From NCBI GenBank assembly GCA_019347945.1, contig JAHWKK010000011.1:54162-118161 (forward strand): DNA of 64,000 nucleotides. Reading direction: 5' to 3'. Under the pieces are notes generated by a model that was not told where the DNA came from, made no database searches, and saw only the letters and a program-made list of their open reading frames with translations. Numbering within the stretch: position 1 is the stretch's first letter; each line of letters opens with the position of its first letter. This document shows positions 40,146-49,420 of the stretch, piece after piece. The translations under genes and the position numbers were made by a program. The DNA comes from Acidobacteriota bacterium. GTDB lineage: Bacteria; Acidobacteriota; Thermoanaerobaculia; Gp7-AA8; JAHWKK01.

Positions 40146-42797
40146 ATGATGATCACAACCGGTGTGAGGCTCGGTCCTTACGAGATCGTCGAGTCGCTCG
40201 GTGCGGGCGGCATGGGAGAGGTCTGGCGCGCTAAAGACACCCGACTCGACCGTCAGGTGGCGATCAAAGTGTTGCCGGCGGGTCTCACGGAGAACGAGCA
40301 GCTCCATGCACGATTCGATCGTGAGGCGAAGGCGATCTCGTCGCTGAATCATCCGAACATCTGCACGCTTCATGACGTCGGACACGAGAACGGCCGGCAC
40401 TATCTCGTCATGGAGCTGATCGAGGGGGAATCCCTCGCCGATCGGCTCGACAAAGGACCTCTTCCGCTCGATGAAGCGATCCGCCACGGAATAGAGATCA
40501 CGAACGCTCTCGACCGCGCGCATCGCCAGGGGATCATCCATCGGGACCTCAAGCCGGGGAACGTGATGATCACTCCCTCCGGGGCGAAGATTCTCGACTT
40601 CGGACTCGCGAAGATGGCGGACCAGGCCAGCGAGTCAGAGCCGGGGATCACGAACCTTCCGACGCAGAAGAGGAACCTCACCGAGGAGGGAACGATTCTC
40701 GGTACGGTGCAGTACATGGCGCCGGAGCAGATCGAGGGTCACGAGGCCGATCGCCGCACCGACATCTTTGCCTTCGGACTGCTGCTGTTCGAGATGGTGA
40801 CGGGACGCAAGGCCTTCCAGGGGAAGAGCAGAATGAGCCTGATGGCTGCCATTCTCGAGCACCGGCCTCCTTCGATCTCCAGCGTTCAGCCGATCTCGCC
40901 GCCCGCCCTCGACCGTCTCGTGCAGATTTGCCTCGAGAAAGATCCCGACAATCGATGGCAGACGGCACGAGACGTCGAGCTGCAGCTCCGATGGATCGAA
41001 GAGGGGGGATCGGATGCAGGAATCCCGGCACCGGTCATGGCGAGACGGAAGCATCGCGAAAAGGCGGGCTGGGTCGCCGCGGCGGTCGCGGCCGCCATGG
41101 CCCTCCTTTTTGCCGCACTATGGCTGGCCCACCCTGACGAGCCGCGACGGCTTTCGCGTTTCTCCATGCTCCCGCCGCCCGGGATGACGATCGATGTGGG
41201 AATGAGGCTCGCGATCTCCCCCGACGGCTCCCGCCTCGTCTTCGCGGCGTTCGGCGGACAGGGTCCGAGACGACTCTATCTCCGCGAAATCGACCAGCTC
41301 GAGTCCCGGCCACTGACAGGAACAGAGCGAGGCGAGTTGCCGTTCTGGTCGCCCGACAGCCGGGAGATCGCTTTTTTCGTCGACGACAGACTGAAGCGTG
41401 TCTCGGCCTTCGGCGGTCCTCCGCAGACAATCTGTGAGGCAGCCGCTCCACGCGGAGGAAGCTGGGCAAACGATGGGACGATCGTTTTCAGCAGCGGAGA
41501 GGCGGGAGGGCGGGGAGTCCTGAGTAAGGTTGCTGCACGAGGCGGTCAGCCAGTCCGGCTGACGGAGCTGGACGAGCAGCGTGGAGATTTCAGCCACCGC
41601 TGGCCCTGGTTTCTCCCGGATGAGAAACATCTTCTCTTCCTTGCGCAGACCGGAGAAGGGGGGCGGGAAGACGACGACAGCACGATCGAGGTCCTCTCGC
41701 TCGAAACGGGCGAGCGGAAGAGGATCGTCGGAGGGAATTCATCCGTTCAGTATGTTCCGCCCGGTTACATTCTCTTCTGGCGTGAGGGCTCACTGATCGC
41801 GCAGAAATTCGATCTCGACCGGCTCGAAGTGAGCGGCGAGCCCGTCCCCATCGCGGAGCGTGTCGGATACAGCGGTCTGGAGAAGGGAGCGTTCACCGCC
41901 TCCAGTGAAGGGACGCTTCTCTATCAAAGCAATGAGGCTGTGAGCTCGCAATTGACGTGGTTCGATCGGGATGGAAGCGAGCTGTCGACGATCGGAGAAG
42001 AGTCGAGGCAACTCGGTAGCATCGATCTCTCCTGGGACGGCTCCCGGCTCGCATACACCCTCGAAGGAGACGTCTGGGTGCGCGATCTGGTGCGCGGCTC
42101 CGCCATTCGCCTGAGCTTTGACGACGAGTGGGAAGGAGATCCTGTCTGGCTGCCCGGAGATGACTGGATCGTCTTCAACTCACCGACTGCGTTCTTCAGG
42201 AAACGATCCTCCGGAATCGGCGACGCGGAGAGGCTGATCGGCGACGACCAGGAAGCAGCGGGCGCCTACAGCTCGTCGTCCGATGGCCGTTACCTGTTCG
42301 TTCACCAGGATCATCCGGCGACGCAGGTGGACATTCTCCGCTTCGACATGATCGAAGAGAAATTCGAGTCGTTGATCCGGACACCGTTCCTCGATGTGAC
42401 GCCCTATCCCTCCCCGGATGGGAAATGGCTCGCCGTCGCCTCCGCGGAAACGGGTCGGATGGAAGTCTACGTGCATCGCCTGGAGAGTCCCGGAGGCCGA
42501 TGGCAGCTCTCCACTGACGGCGGCGTGCATCCGACCTGGAGCCGCGACGGCGGCACCATTTACTATCTCACCGAACAGAGCAGCAGGCTCATGGCCGTGG
42601 AAGTGGAAACCGGTGAGACGTTCCGCGCGGGCACACCGGTGGAACTGATGAGAGTCGCGATGCCTCGCCGGCAGGAGAGACCGTACGACGTCAACGCCGA
42701 CGGTTCGCGATTCATCTTCAACGCATTGACGGGCGATCGTACCGAATCGCCGGAGATTACGGTCGTGATGAACTGGGACCGGATGCTGGAGCGTTGA
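40146..42797 (+). CDS. Membrane Ser/Thr protein kinase with PD40/WD40-like sensor domain
   Basis: An 883-residue protein. Kinase domain, residues 10-280: P-loop GAGGMGEV (19-26), Lys 41 in VAIK, HRDLKPGN (132-139), DFG (151-153) and MAPEQIEG. A single membrane helix (WVAAAVAAAMALLFAALWL) at about 300 separates it from an extracytoplasmic propeller of PD40/TolB-like repeats (MRLAISPDGSRLVFAAFGGQ, LPFWSPDSREIAFFVDD, YPSPDGKWLAVAS). The start codon has no clear ribosome site, so a nearby alternative is possible. Direct repeats bracket the gene. Confidence 0.9.
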   Translation: MMITTGVRLGPYEIVESLGAGGMGEVWRAKDTRLDRQVAIKVLPAGLTENEQLHARFDREAKAISSLNHPNICTLHDVGHENGRHYLVMELIEGESLADRLDKGPLPLDEAIRHGIEITNALDRAHRQGIIHRDLKPGNVMITPSGAKILDFGLAKMADQASESEPGITNLPTQKRNLTEEGTILGTVQYMAPEQIEGHEADRRTDIFAFGLLLFEMVTGRKAFQGKSRMSLMAAILEHRPPSISSVQPISPPALDRLVQICLEKDPDNRWQTARDVELQLRWIEEGGSDAGIPAPVMARRKHREKAGWVAAAVAAAMALLFAALWLAHPDEPRRLSRFSMLPPPGMTIDVGMRLAISPDGSRLVFAAFGGQGPRRLYLREIDQLESRPLTGTERGELPFWSPDSREIAFFVDDRLKRVSAFGGPPQTICEAAAPRGGSWANDGTIVFSSGEAGGRGVLSKVAARGGQPVRLTELDEQRGDFSHRWPWFLPDEKHLLFLAQTGEGGREDDDSTIEVLSLETGERKRIVGGNSSVQYVPPGYILFWREGSLIAQKFDLDRLEVSGEPVPIAERVGYSGLEKGAFTASSEGTLLYQSNEAVSSQLTWFDRDGSELSTIGEESRQLGSIDLSWDGSRLAYTLEGDVWVRDLVRGSAIRLSFDDEWEGDPVWLPGDDWIVFNSPTAFFRKRSSGIGDAERLIGDDQEAAGAYSSSSDGRYLFVHQDHPATQVDILRFDMIEEKFESLIRTPFLDVTPYPSPDGKWLAVASAETGRMEVYVHRLESPGGRWQLSTDGGVHPTWSRDGGTIYYLTEQSSRLMAVEVETGETFRAGTPVELMRVAMPRRQERPYDVNADGSRFIFNALTGDRTESPEITVVMNWDRMLER

Positions 42798-42834
42798 TCG
42801 AAACGCCACAACGCCGGTTGGAAACCGGCGGCAC

Positions 42835-42934
42835 GGCCGGTTAGAAACCGGCGCTACACTCCGCGATCGCCATTTGCCGACGTAGCGCCGGTTTGCAAGC
42901 GGCCGTATCGCCGGTTTTCAACCGGCACGATGCA
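42835..42934. repeat. Direct repeat, right copy, flanking the kinase gene
   Basis: Same orientation as the copy at 39987-40090, with a few substitutions and one small deletion (CGCCATTTGCC for CGCCGCTTTGCC). A partial unit (ACGCCGGTTGGAAACCGGCG) precedes it from about 42811. The rest of the 312-base gap to 43109 has no gene I can support. Confidence 0.85.
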
Positions 42935-43109
42935 CCAATTGCCGCGGCCAATCGCCTATGAGATCTGGCCTATACGGGCGACAGGTCGTACGCTCCCGTC
43001 AGGTTGATTTTCTGGCTGTGATCCGACTTCGTGCAGCGTCATGACGCTATGATGTTCGTACGATTGCCGCCAGCAAGCGCGGAGTGATTCCGCGGGTGGC
43101 CTCCCGCCC

Positions 43110-45491
43110 ATGATGACGCATGGTGATCATGATCCGACACTGGCAGTGGTGAGTGTTCTCATCGCCGTGTTCGCCAGCTATACGGCGCTCGATCTCGCGC
43201 ATCGTGTCAACGTCGCGCGCGGACGGGCACGGAGCGTGTGGCTTGCCGTCGGATCATTCGTGATGGGGCTCGGAATCTGGAGCATGCATTTCGTTGCGAT
43301 GCTCGCATTCAGCCTTCCCCGAACGCCAATCGCTTACAACATACCGCTGCTGATTCTGTCGATGGCTGTGGCAATCCTCGCTTCGCTGATCGCTCTTTTC
43401 GTCGTCAGCCGTCGCGACAGACCGGCGCCCCGAGTTCTGGCGGCCGGCCTTGCGATGGGGATCGCCATCAGCGGCATGCACTACATCGGCATCGCGAGCA
43501 TGCGCCTGAGTGCGCGCATTCATTGGAACGTGAGTCTCGTGGTGGCATCGATTGCGATTGCAATCGGAGCCGCCTTCGCAGCCCTGTGGCTCTCTTTCCG
43601 GTGGCGCAAGAACACCGGCGTGCGCACCGTGGTGAACCGATTGATCGGCGGAACGGTGATGGGATTCGCGATCTCGGGAATGCACTATACGGCGATGGCG
43701 GCGATGTCGTTCACGCTCGATCCGCAAATCGGGGGAGTCAGCTCCGAGCACCTGCTTGCGAGCTCCGGGCTCGCGGTCGCCGTGATTGGCGCGACCGGAA
43801 TCATTCTCTCCATCGCCCTGGTCGGATCGATTGTGCAGCGAGAGCTGGACAGGCGGGCCGACCTGGTCGAGGAAATGGAACGTCTGTTTCATCACTCTGA
43901 GCGACGCGCCGCCGAAGAGGAAGCGCTGCGACGGGTGACCGAGTCGATCGTTTCGGCGTTGACTGTCGACGAAGTACTCCGGCAAATTGCCGGCGAAGCG
44001 GTCGAAGCCACCAGAGCTGAGTCGGCCGTGGTCGAGAGAATCGTGACGCCGAACGAGGAGATCATGATTGCCGCCGCGGCTGGCGATCTCTCGAACCTGA
44101 TCGGAAGACGGGTCCCGTACGAAGGCTCCGTCTCCCAGCGCGTCCAAGGCCGGCGCGACATGCTCTCGCTCGACGAGCTCGTGGAGCTGCCGTGGCTCGG
44201 CGAGAAGCACGGCCACTTCTCGATCATCGCGGTTCCGCTGGAAGTCGACTCAGAGGCGGTGGGGGTACTCGTCCTGCTCCGAGTGAGGGACCAATCGCCC
44301 TTCCACGCCGACGAGGTGGCGAGGGCGGCGATATTTTCTCATCTCTCGGCCCTCGCGTTCCGCCGGATACATCTTCTGGAAGAGGCGGATCGCCGGAGGG
44401 ACCAGCTCGAGCAGGCGGAACGGCTCGCGGGACTCGGGCGCGTCGCGTCCACAATCGCTCATGAATTCAACAATATTCTGATGGCGATTCAGGGAGTCAA
44501 CGAGAGCACCCGGCGCATCGGCACGATCGAGCAGTACCAGAAGAGTGCGACTCAGATCGATCGGGCGATTCAACGAGGAAAGGCGGTGACGGATGCGGTT
44601 CTGCGTCTGACCCGAGCGGAACGACCGGACAGAAAAGCGGTCCGCGTCTGCTCCTGGCTGGATACGCTCCGAGAGGACCTCGAATCGATTCTCCCGGGCG
44701 GCATCGATGTCCAAATCGACTGTTCCGATCGCTCGCTCTTCATGTTGGCGGACGTGAACCATCTCACCCAGGCAGTCGTGAACCTCGCGCTCAATTCGCG
44801 GGATGCGATGTCGGACGGGGGGACTCTGAGCATCAGCGCATCGAGGGCTGGCGCGGACGATCTCGTCTCTCTGATTGTGGCGGATACCGGGGCGGGGATG
44901 AGCCCGGACGTGCAACGAAGGATCTTCGAACCGCTGTACACGACTCAGAAGGCGGGCACCGGACTCGGACTGGCCATCACACACGAGATCATCCGGTCGC
45001 ACGGCGGATCGATCATGGTCGAGAGTGCTCCTGGAAAAGGATCGACCTTCCACATCCTTCTCGAGCGCACGACACCCCCGCCCGTGACCGGGGAGCACCC
45101 GCAGGAAAGAGAGACGGGGACGGTCCGGCGGGTTCTGCTCGTCGAGGACGACGACGCCGTTGCGGAAGGGCTCACGATCATGCTGGAGCTGGAAGGTCTG
45201 GAAGTGAAACGCATCGCGCTCGGCGGCGAGACGGTGCCCGCAGTCGAAGCGTTCCGTCCCCACGTCGTCGTGCTCGATGTGGGACTTCCCGACATGGATG
45301 GTCACGACGTCTACCGCGCTCTGGAGAGCCGGTGGCCCCGTCTGCCGATCGTGTTCGCCACGGGACACGCGAGCCAGACCGAGATCGAACAGAACATCAG
45401 AAGGCCCGACGTGCAATTTCTGCGAAAGCCGTTCGACACCCCCACGCTGATGAACGCGATCCAGGCGGTCACGCGGGAGATGGAGGCCTGA
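43110..45491 (+). CDS. MHYT-domain hybrid histidine kinase with receiver domain
   Basis: A 793-residue membrane sensor. Residues 1-240 form seven hydrophobic helices with three MHYT motifs (MHFVAMLAF, MHYIGIASM, MHYTAMAAM), thought to bind copper and sense gases. A GAF-like domain (about 275-430), a HisKA helix with the phospho-His in IAHEFNNILMAIQG, an HATPase domain (NLALNSRDAM, DTGAGMSPDVQRRIFEP, GTGLGLAITHEI) and a C-terminal receiver (LLVEDDDAVAEG, DVGLPDMDGHD, KPFD) follow. Its output partner is not adjacent. Confidence 0.92.
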   Translation: MMTHGDHDPTLAVVSVLIAVFASYTALDLAHRVNVARGRARSVWLAVGSFVMGLGIWSMHFVAMLAFSLPRTPIAYNIPLLILSMAVAILASLIALFVVSRRDRPAPRVLAAGLAMGIAISGMHYIGIASMRLSARIHWNVSLVVASIAIAIGAAFAALWLSFRWRKNTGVRTVVNRLIGGTVMGFAISGMHYTAMAAMSFTLDPQIGGVSSEHLLASSGLAVAVIGATGIILSIALVGSIVQRELDRRADLVEEMERLFHHSERRAAEEEALRRVTESIVSALTVDEVLRQIAGEAVEATRAESAVVERIVTPNEEIMIAAAAGDLSNLIGRRVPYEGSVSQRVQGRRDMLSLDELVELPWLGEKHGHFSIIAVPLEVDSEAVGVLVLLRVRDQSPFHADEVARAAIFSHLSALAFRRIHLLEEADRRRDQLEQAERLAGLGRVASTIAHEFNNILMAIQGVNESTRRIGTIEQYQKSATQIDRAIQRGKAVTDAVLRLTRAERPDRKAVRVCSWLDTLREDLESILPGGIDVQIDCSDRSLFMLADVNHLTQAVVNLALNSRDAMSDGGTLSISASRAGADDLVSLIVADTGAGMSPDVQRRIFEPLYTTQKAGTGLGLAITHEIIRSHGGSIMVESAPGKGSTFHILLERTTPPPVTGEHPQERETGTVRRVLLVEDDDAVAEGLTIMLELEGLEVKRIALGGETVPAVEAFRPHVVVLDVGLPDMDGHDVYRALESRWPRLPIVFATGHASQTEIEQNIRRPDVQFLRKPFDTPTLMNAIQAVTREMEA

Positions 45492-45513
45492 TCAGAAGTT
45501 GGGAACGGATTGC

Positions 45514-45576
45514 GGCGACGGCCTCCGGCTCGAATGCTGCGCCTGCTTCAATCAGTTCCCGATCCCTGAGGGCCTG
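45514..45576 (+). pseudogene. Second shed gene tail of the 46323 family
   Basis: The reading GDGLRLECCACFNQFPIPEG is almost the same as the C-terminal part of the protein at 46323-46610 (there FSVPEG). No start or N-terminal part is present. It lies between the histidine kinase gene and the second hicBA locus, so the accessory region has been rearranged around copies of this gene. Confidence 0.75.
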
Positions 45577-45647
45577 AATTTAGTGGCGGTGCTTCGAAGA
45601 CAGTTAGAAGCCCGAATGGATATGATCCCCCAGAAGGGATGACTTCG

Positions 45648-45869
45648 ATGACTCGACAGCTGACTGCTCTGATCGAACGTGAAGGAGACGGGTATGTCTC
45701 TCTCTGCCCCGAGGTTGATATCGCCAGCCAGGGGAAGACGATCGAGGAAGCTCGTGAGAACCTTCGCGAAGCGCTCGAACTCTTCTTCCAAACAGCGTCG
45801 CCAGAGGAGATCAGGACCCGCCTTCATGACGAGATCTACGTGACGCGCGTCGAGGTTCCGATTGGCTAG
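45648..45869 (+). CDS. hicB: HicB-family antitoxin (intact), second locus
   Basis: A 73-residue short HicB. ATG at 45648 is favoured because GAAGGG then lies eight bases upstream; ATG at 45639 is also open. Typical HicB text: LTALIEREGDGYVSLCPEVD, then IASQGKTIEEARENLREALE and LFFQTASPEE. It overlaps the toxin start by eight bases. Confidence 0.85.
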   Translation: MTRQLTALIEREGDGYVSLCPEVDIASQGKTIEEARENLREALELFFQTASPEEIRTRLHDEIYVTRVEVPIG

Positions 45870-46085
45870 ACTCCGCGTCCTTTCCGGCAAGGACGTCTGC
45901 AGGATTCTCGAACAGAATGGATTCAGTGAAGCGAGACGCCGCGGCAGCCACATCGTGTCATGCAGAAGCGTACGGAAGGGACTACCGTGACGGTGCCCGT
46001 GCCGGACCACGCTGAGCTGCGAATCGGCACTCTCGCTTCGATCATCCGTCAGAGCGGTGTGCCGCGAAACGAATTCGAAGGGTAG
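45862..46085 (+). pseudogene. hicA: HicA toxin with frameshift, second locus
   Basis: From TTG at 45862 the frame reads LARLRVLSGKDVCRILEQNG, FSEARRRGSHIV, then diverges. Continuing with MQKRTEGTTVTVPVPDHAEL, RIGTLASIIRQSGVPRNEFE requires a skip of two bases (TC, about 45958-45959). The catalytic His lies in RRRGSHIV. The unshifted frame ends at a TGA at 45986-45988. Unlike homopolymer errors, this is a two-base insertion, which favours real inactivation. Confidence 0.85.
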
Positions 46086-46122
46086 GAGCTCGGAGGATCG
46101 CTTCATCCACCGCTTTCAGAAC

Positions 46123-46246
46123 GATCCGCCCCGGCAGGGGCGGTCAGAAAGTAGCGCGGGGCAAGGCCGGCCCCGCGGAGCGGGGAGGGCCGCAGCCCCG
46201 GGACTGACGTCACGTAAAAACAGCGAGCCCCGAAGGGGCGACAGAT
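46123..46246. repeat. RepA element, second copy
   Basis: 124 bases closely matching 37028-37146: both start GATCCGCCCCGGCAGGGGCG and share TCAGAAAGTAGCGCGGGGCA, CCGCAGCCCCGGGACTGACG and the terminal GGGGCGACAGAT hairpin. It starts 38 bases after the broken hicA. Confidence 0.85.
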
Positions 46247-46322
46247 CTCAGCAACGCTTCCCCTCTACGACTGGTAGACAAACGCCGCGGTTGCCTACAC
46301 TTCATGCTGGAGGAACGGCTCG

Positions 46323-46610
46323 ATGGAACAGGAGACATTCATCCTCTGCCCCTCGTGCGGGAACGATGGTAACGAGGACGTCGCATGGGAACGCAACGCG
46401 CACGTTCCCTTCCGTCTGGTCGAGTGCGTGCTGCGAAGCTGGGACTTCGAGATCCGCGAACAACCCGACGGCTCACCGATCCTCGTCGGCGACACAAACA
46501 CAGACACCGTGGACTGGGAGAGCGGCGACGGCCTCCGCCTCGAATGCTGCGCCTGCTTCAATCAGTTCTCGGTCCCTGAGGGCCTGGAGGTCGACTTCGA
46601 ATGGCAATGA
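46323..46610 (+). CDS. Small Cys-rich (zinc-ribbon-like) protein of unknown function
   Basis: A 95-residue acidic protein, ATG at 46323 with GGAGG upstream. An N-terminal C-x2-C (LCPSCGND) and a C-terminal Cys cluster (LECCACFNQF) could form one zinc ribbon. It overlaps the next gene by ten bases. Copies of its C-terminal tail occur at 37629 and 45514. No known family; the overlap with its neighbour suggests they work together. Confidence 0.65.
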   Translation: MEQETFILCPSCGNDGNEDVAWERNAHVPFRLVECVLRSWDFEIREQPDGSPILVGDTNTDTVDWESGDGLRLECCACFNQFSVPEGLEVDFEWQ

Positions 46611-46870
46611 GACGACCGATTGATCTTCCGCGGCGCGGTGAAGACTGGGACATCTTCGAAGTGCGCGCATTCGACCACAACAGAATCGAGATCGAAAAGT
46701 GCGACACCTCCGACGTTTTCGCAAACGACGATGATGCGGCAGCCTTCGTGATCCAGACCGCCTGCAACCCGACCGCGGACGACGCGGTCCGGGAAGAATG
46801 CCGCCACGCAATCCGGCAGCTCGTTGACACCTGGAATGACGAGGATGGTTTGGCCTGCCGCCTTCGCTAG
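46601..46870 (+). CDS. Small protein of unknown function, partner of the Cys-rich gene
   Basis: An 89-residue protein starting at ATG 46601 (GGAGGT nine bases upstream). Sequence such as EDWDIFEVRAFDHNRIEIEK and AFVIQTACNP has no family I recognise. Its last 20 codons (AIRQLVDTWNDEDGLACRLR) recur, nearly unchanged, at 49421-49483. Both this and the preceding gene have shed tails nearby, so the pair may be a mobile or repeatedly duplicated unit. Confidence 0.6.
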   Translation: MAMRRPIDLPRRGEDWDIFEVRAFDHNRIEIEKCDTSDVFANDDDAAAFVIQTACNPTADDAVREECRHAIRQLVDTWNDEDGLACRLR

Positions 46871-46923
46871 CGATCGAGGCCACCTCGCTATCGTGAGAAC
46901 CAACTGCTAAAGTCCGAGAACCC

Positions 46924-47803
46924 TCACGCCGAGATCATCGGCCACAGCGACTCGTCCTTAGGCAGGCTGAGCGGGCGTCCGTCGAAGGCAAGAAGCATCG
47001 AGCGCTCGCCCTCTCCGATTGTCATCTTCTCCGGAAGGTCTATGCGGACCTGGTACGCATCGTCATAGCGGAGGATCTCGGCATCAAAGGCGCGGTGGTG
47101 CGTGGCGCAGAGCGACAGCCCTTCGTTGACGACGATCGTCGGTTTGGGGTCGCGATCGGCAACCACATGAGCTGCATCGAGCAGCGGACGAACTCGCAGG
47201 ACGCAGACTGCACAGCGCTCGCGGTAGGCGACGAGGATTCGATCCCGAAAACTTCGCCTGGTGAAGCCGCCGGGCCACGGGTGAAATCGCGTATCCCTTG
47301 ACGATCTGCTCACCGAGTCTCGAATCTGCAATTGGAGTAACGGCCGCCGCTTCGTCGAGAAAGTCCTCGATTCTCGGTTGGAGGTCGATCGTGAATCGTC
47401 GCTCCACGTCGTCCCATCCAACAACTTTCACCGGGGCGAACACCTGATACTCCGGCCGCGACTTTCCCTTCAATTGAAGCAGGTAGATGAGCGGGAGCCT
47501 TTTCTCCGCGCACCGCTTGAGCCCATCGTTATCGTAGTCGCGGCTGAGTGGCGCGAAGTCGTAGAGGATCTTCTGACCGTCGAGAAGCGTATCGGTGTAG
47601 GGAGACGAAAGTGTCGAGAGGATCGATATCGGCTCGCTGATCTCCTTCGGTTTGAAGACCCCCTGGATACCCTTGAGCAGGATCTGTTGGCCGTCAGAGA
47701 TGAAGGACTTCAGAGCTGAAGCGGGAATCGCCGCCCACCACTTCTCTCTGAGCGCGAGCACATGCGAGATCGCATCCCATCGAATCTGAAGCTCGGACAG
47801 CAT
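46924..47803 (-). pseudogene. HNH endonuclease (restriction-type) with a one-base insertion
   Basis: Reading leftwards from ATG at 47801-47803: MLSELQIRWDAISHVLALRE, then QQILLKGIQGVFKPKEISEP through EQIVKGYAISPVARRLHQAK. The frame is lost there, and RDRILVAYRERCAVCVLRVR with LLDAAHVVADRDPKP and NEGLSLCATHHRAFD continues one base off. Removing a T from the four-T run (A-run at 47248-47251) gives a 292-residue HNH protein of the type with an N-terminal PUA/SRA-like recognition part, known from modification-dependent restriction enzymes. Confidence 0.8.
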
Positions 47804-47854
47804 CCGAAGAGTTTACGGGATTCGCCTCGGTCGGCGTCAGAGAGTAGCGCGACA

Positions 47855-48274
47855 CTACATCTTCAACAGAGCCACATTTCCCGCCGTACTGATAGACGCC
47901 ATGAAAGGAGGCTCTTCTTTCGCCAACATTCTGGCAATCCTCGGCACCGCTTTGGTGAATGCGTCGATCATTGTTTCGGCCCGCTGATCGCCCTGAGTGA
48001 AGAAGAAGCCTCGGCCGGCAGCCTTGGTGAAAGCGAGCTTCTCGAGAGACCGATATCGAATTCGGTTGTCCTTGGAAATGATGACCCATCCTCGACCACA
48101 GGCATACGAGATCCAGACGGTGTCGTCGGCATCCTGGATGAAGTGATCATCATGAATCTCGACGTTCAAACCCAACTCGCGGAGCGCTCCCGGAAACTTC
48201 TTGCGACCAAGCCCCCGGTCGATGAAGAAGACGTACTCGTCAAGCAGCGAGATCGAGCTCACAACGTATGGCAT
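47855..48274 (-). CDS. PIN-like toxin (VapC45/DUF5615-type)
   Basis: A 139-residue protein; the ATG at 48274 overlaps the antitoxin gene by 35 bases, and a GTG at 48262 is a possible start. The acidic site of the PIN fold is visible in FFIDRGLGRK, HDDHFIQDADDTVW and SKDNRIR, with the RGFFFTQGDQ tail. It is probably an RNase held in check by the preceding antitoxin. Codon use and GC are lower than in core genes. Confidence 0.82.
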   Translation of the reverse strand: MPYVVSSISLLDEYVFFIDRGLGRKKFPGALRELGLNVEIHDDHFIQDADDTVWISYACGRGWVIISKDNRIRYRSLEKLAFTKAAGRGFFFTQGDQRAETMIDAFTKAVPRIARMLAKEEPPFMASISTAGNVALLKM

Positions 48275-48983
48275 CCTCGATCATCGCTTGCTCGATCCCG
48301 TAATCATCCGAAAGTTCGGCGAACGACTCACCGGCTTTGAACCGTTCGGCAACGATCGCCGTCGGAACGCCTGTCCCGCGGATGACCGGCCGGCCGAATG
48401 AAATTCGCGGGTCGATCATGACGGCCTTCGGCTCGGACAGCTCGCAACCTGCGCGGACGAACGGATAGAACCGCGAGGCCAGGACTTCGCCAGGATCGCG
48501 TTCGACACGAGAGAGGAACCGCGCCAGAATCTCCTTCATCCCGGCCTGCCCCCGGCCCGTGAGACTGATCAGTTGCCCTTCGATGTTCGCGAACACCTCG
48601 CGATCCAACACAGCGAGATCGATGGCGGAAAGCGGATGAGGCTGATCCGGGGCGAGCGTTTCGAGAAGCTCGATGGCGGGGCGCAGTTTCTGGAGGGAGA
48701 CGCTGTGGCGTCTTCGCAGGCCATCGATGACGAATGCTTCGACGAGATTCACGAACGCGAGCATGTTCTGACCGGGGGGGAGACGCAGCACCGGCTTGAA
48801 CTCGAACCCGTCTCCCATCTTCCGCCGGTGGCCGAGTGCCCACGCGCGCAATGTGGTGGGCTTGATCCCGAGATACTGGGCTCCTTCCGGAATGGTGTAC
48901 GCCGGCAGTTCCCGAGGATCGTTACCGTCGTAGATGTCGAAGTTCAGGTTATTCCTCCAGGTCAGAGTGTCGCTGACCTTCAT
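48240..48983 (-). CDS. DUF433/VapB45-type antitoxin
   Basis: A protein of about 248 residues from ATG 48983, though a non-ATG start near 48947, just after GGAGGAATAA, would fit the family N-terminus better (DIYDGNDPRELPAY). It has a MerR-like helix-turn-helix (IPEGAQYLGIKPTTLRAWAL) and a C-terminal DUF433 (DPRISFGRPVIRGTGVPTAI, then FAELSDDYGIEQ). This is the architecture of VapB45 of Mycobacterium tuberculosis. It probably autoregulates the operon. Confidence 0.82.
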   Translation of the reverse strand: MKVSDTLTWRNNLNFDIYDGNDPRELPAYTIPEGAQYLGIKPTTLRAWALGHRRKMGDGFEFKPVLRLPPGQNMLAFVNLVEAFVIDGLRRRHSVSLQKLRPAIELLETLAPDQPHPLSAIDLAVLDREVFANIEGQLISLTGRGQAGMKEILARFLSRVERDPGEVLASRFYPFVRAGCELSEPKAVMIDPRISFGRPVIRGTGVPTAIVAERFKAGESFAELSDDYGIEQAMIEDAIRCELDLAA

Positions 48984-49420
48984 GCCAGATGCAAGCCTGA
49001 GAGAAGATCGGGACCAATGTCGTCCGCGGGGGGCGACAGACTCTGTCTTCTGGGTGTTCCTTGCGCGCATGCATGCATCATTCACCGGGCCGCGGCCGCT
49101 GGTGGAAGCGGATTAGTGACTCAGCTTCCTCTCGGCTGACGAAGCCGCAGGAATCGATCCGGGCCTCCTCGCCGCTGACCACGAGGATCGCCCACATCGT
49201 CGATCAGTCAGCCGGCTCGGTCGTATGCCTCGATCGCCAGCGGCAGGAGTGTCTCGTCGTCCATCGCGTCCTCCTCTCCTTGAGGATACGCGCAGAGCCT
49301 TTGCCCCTACTCCTGGTAGAGAACTCTGACACCATAGATCGTGCAGCAATCTTTCAAGTTGCTGTAGTATCGCTACTTACGCGCCGCACCAAAAAACGAA
49401 GATGTGGCCCCCTTCTACTC

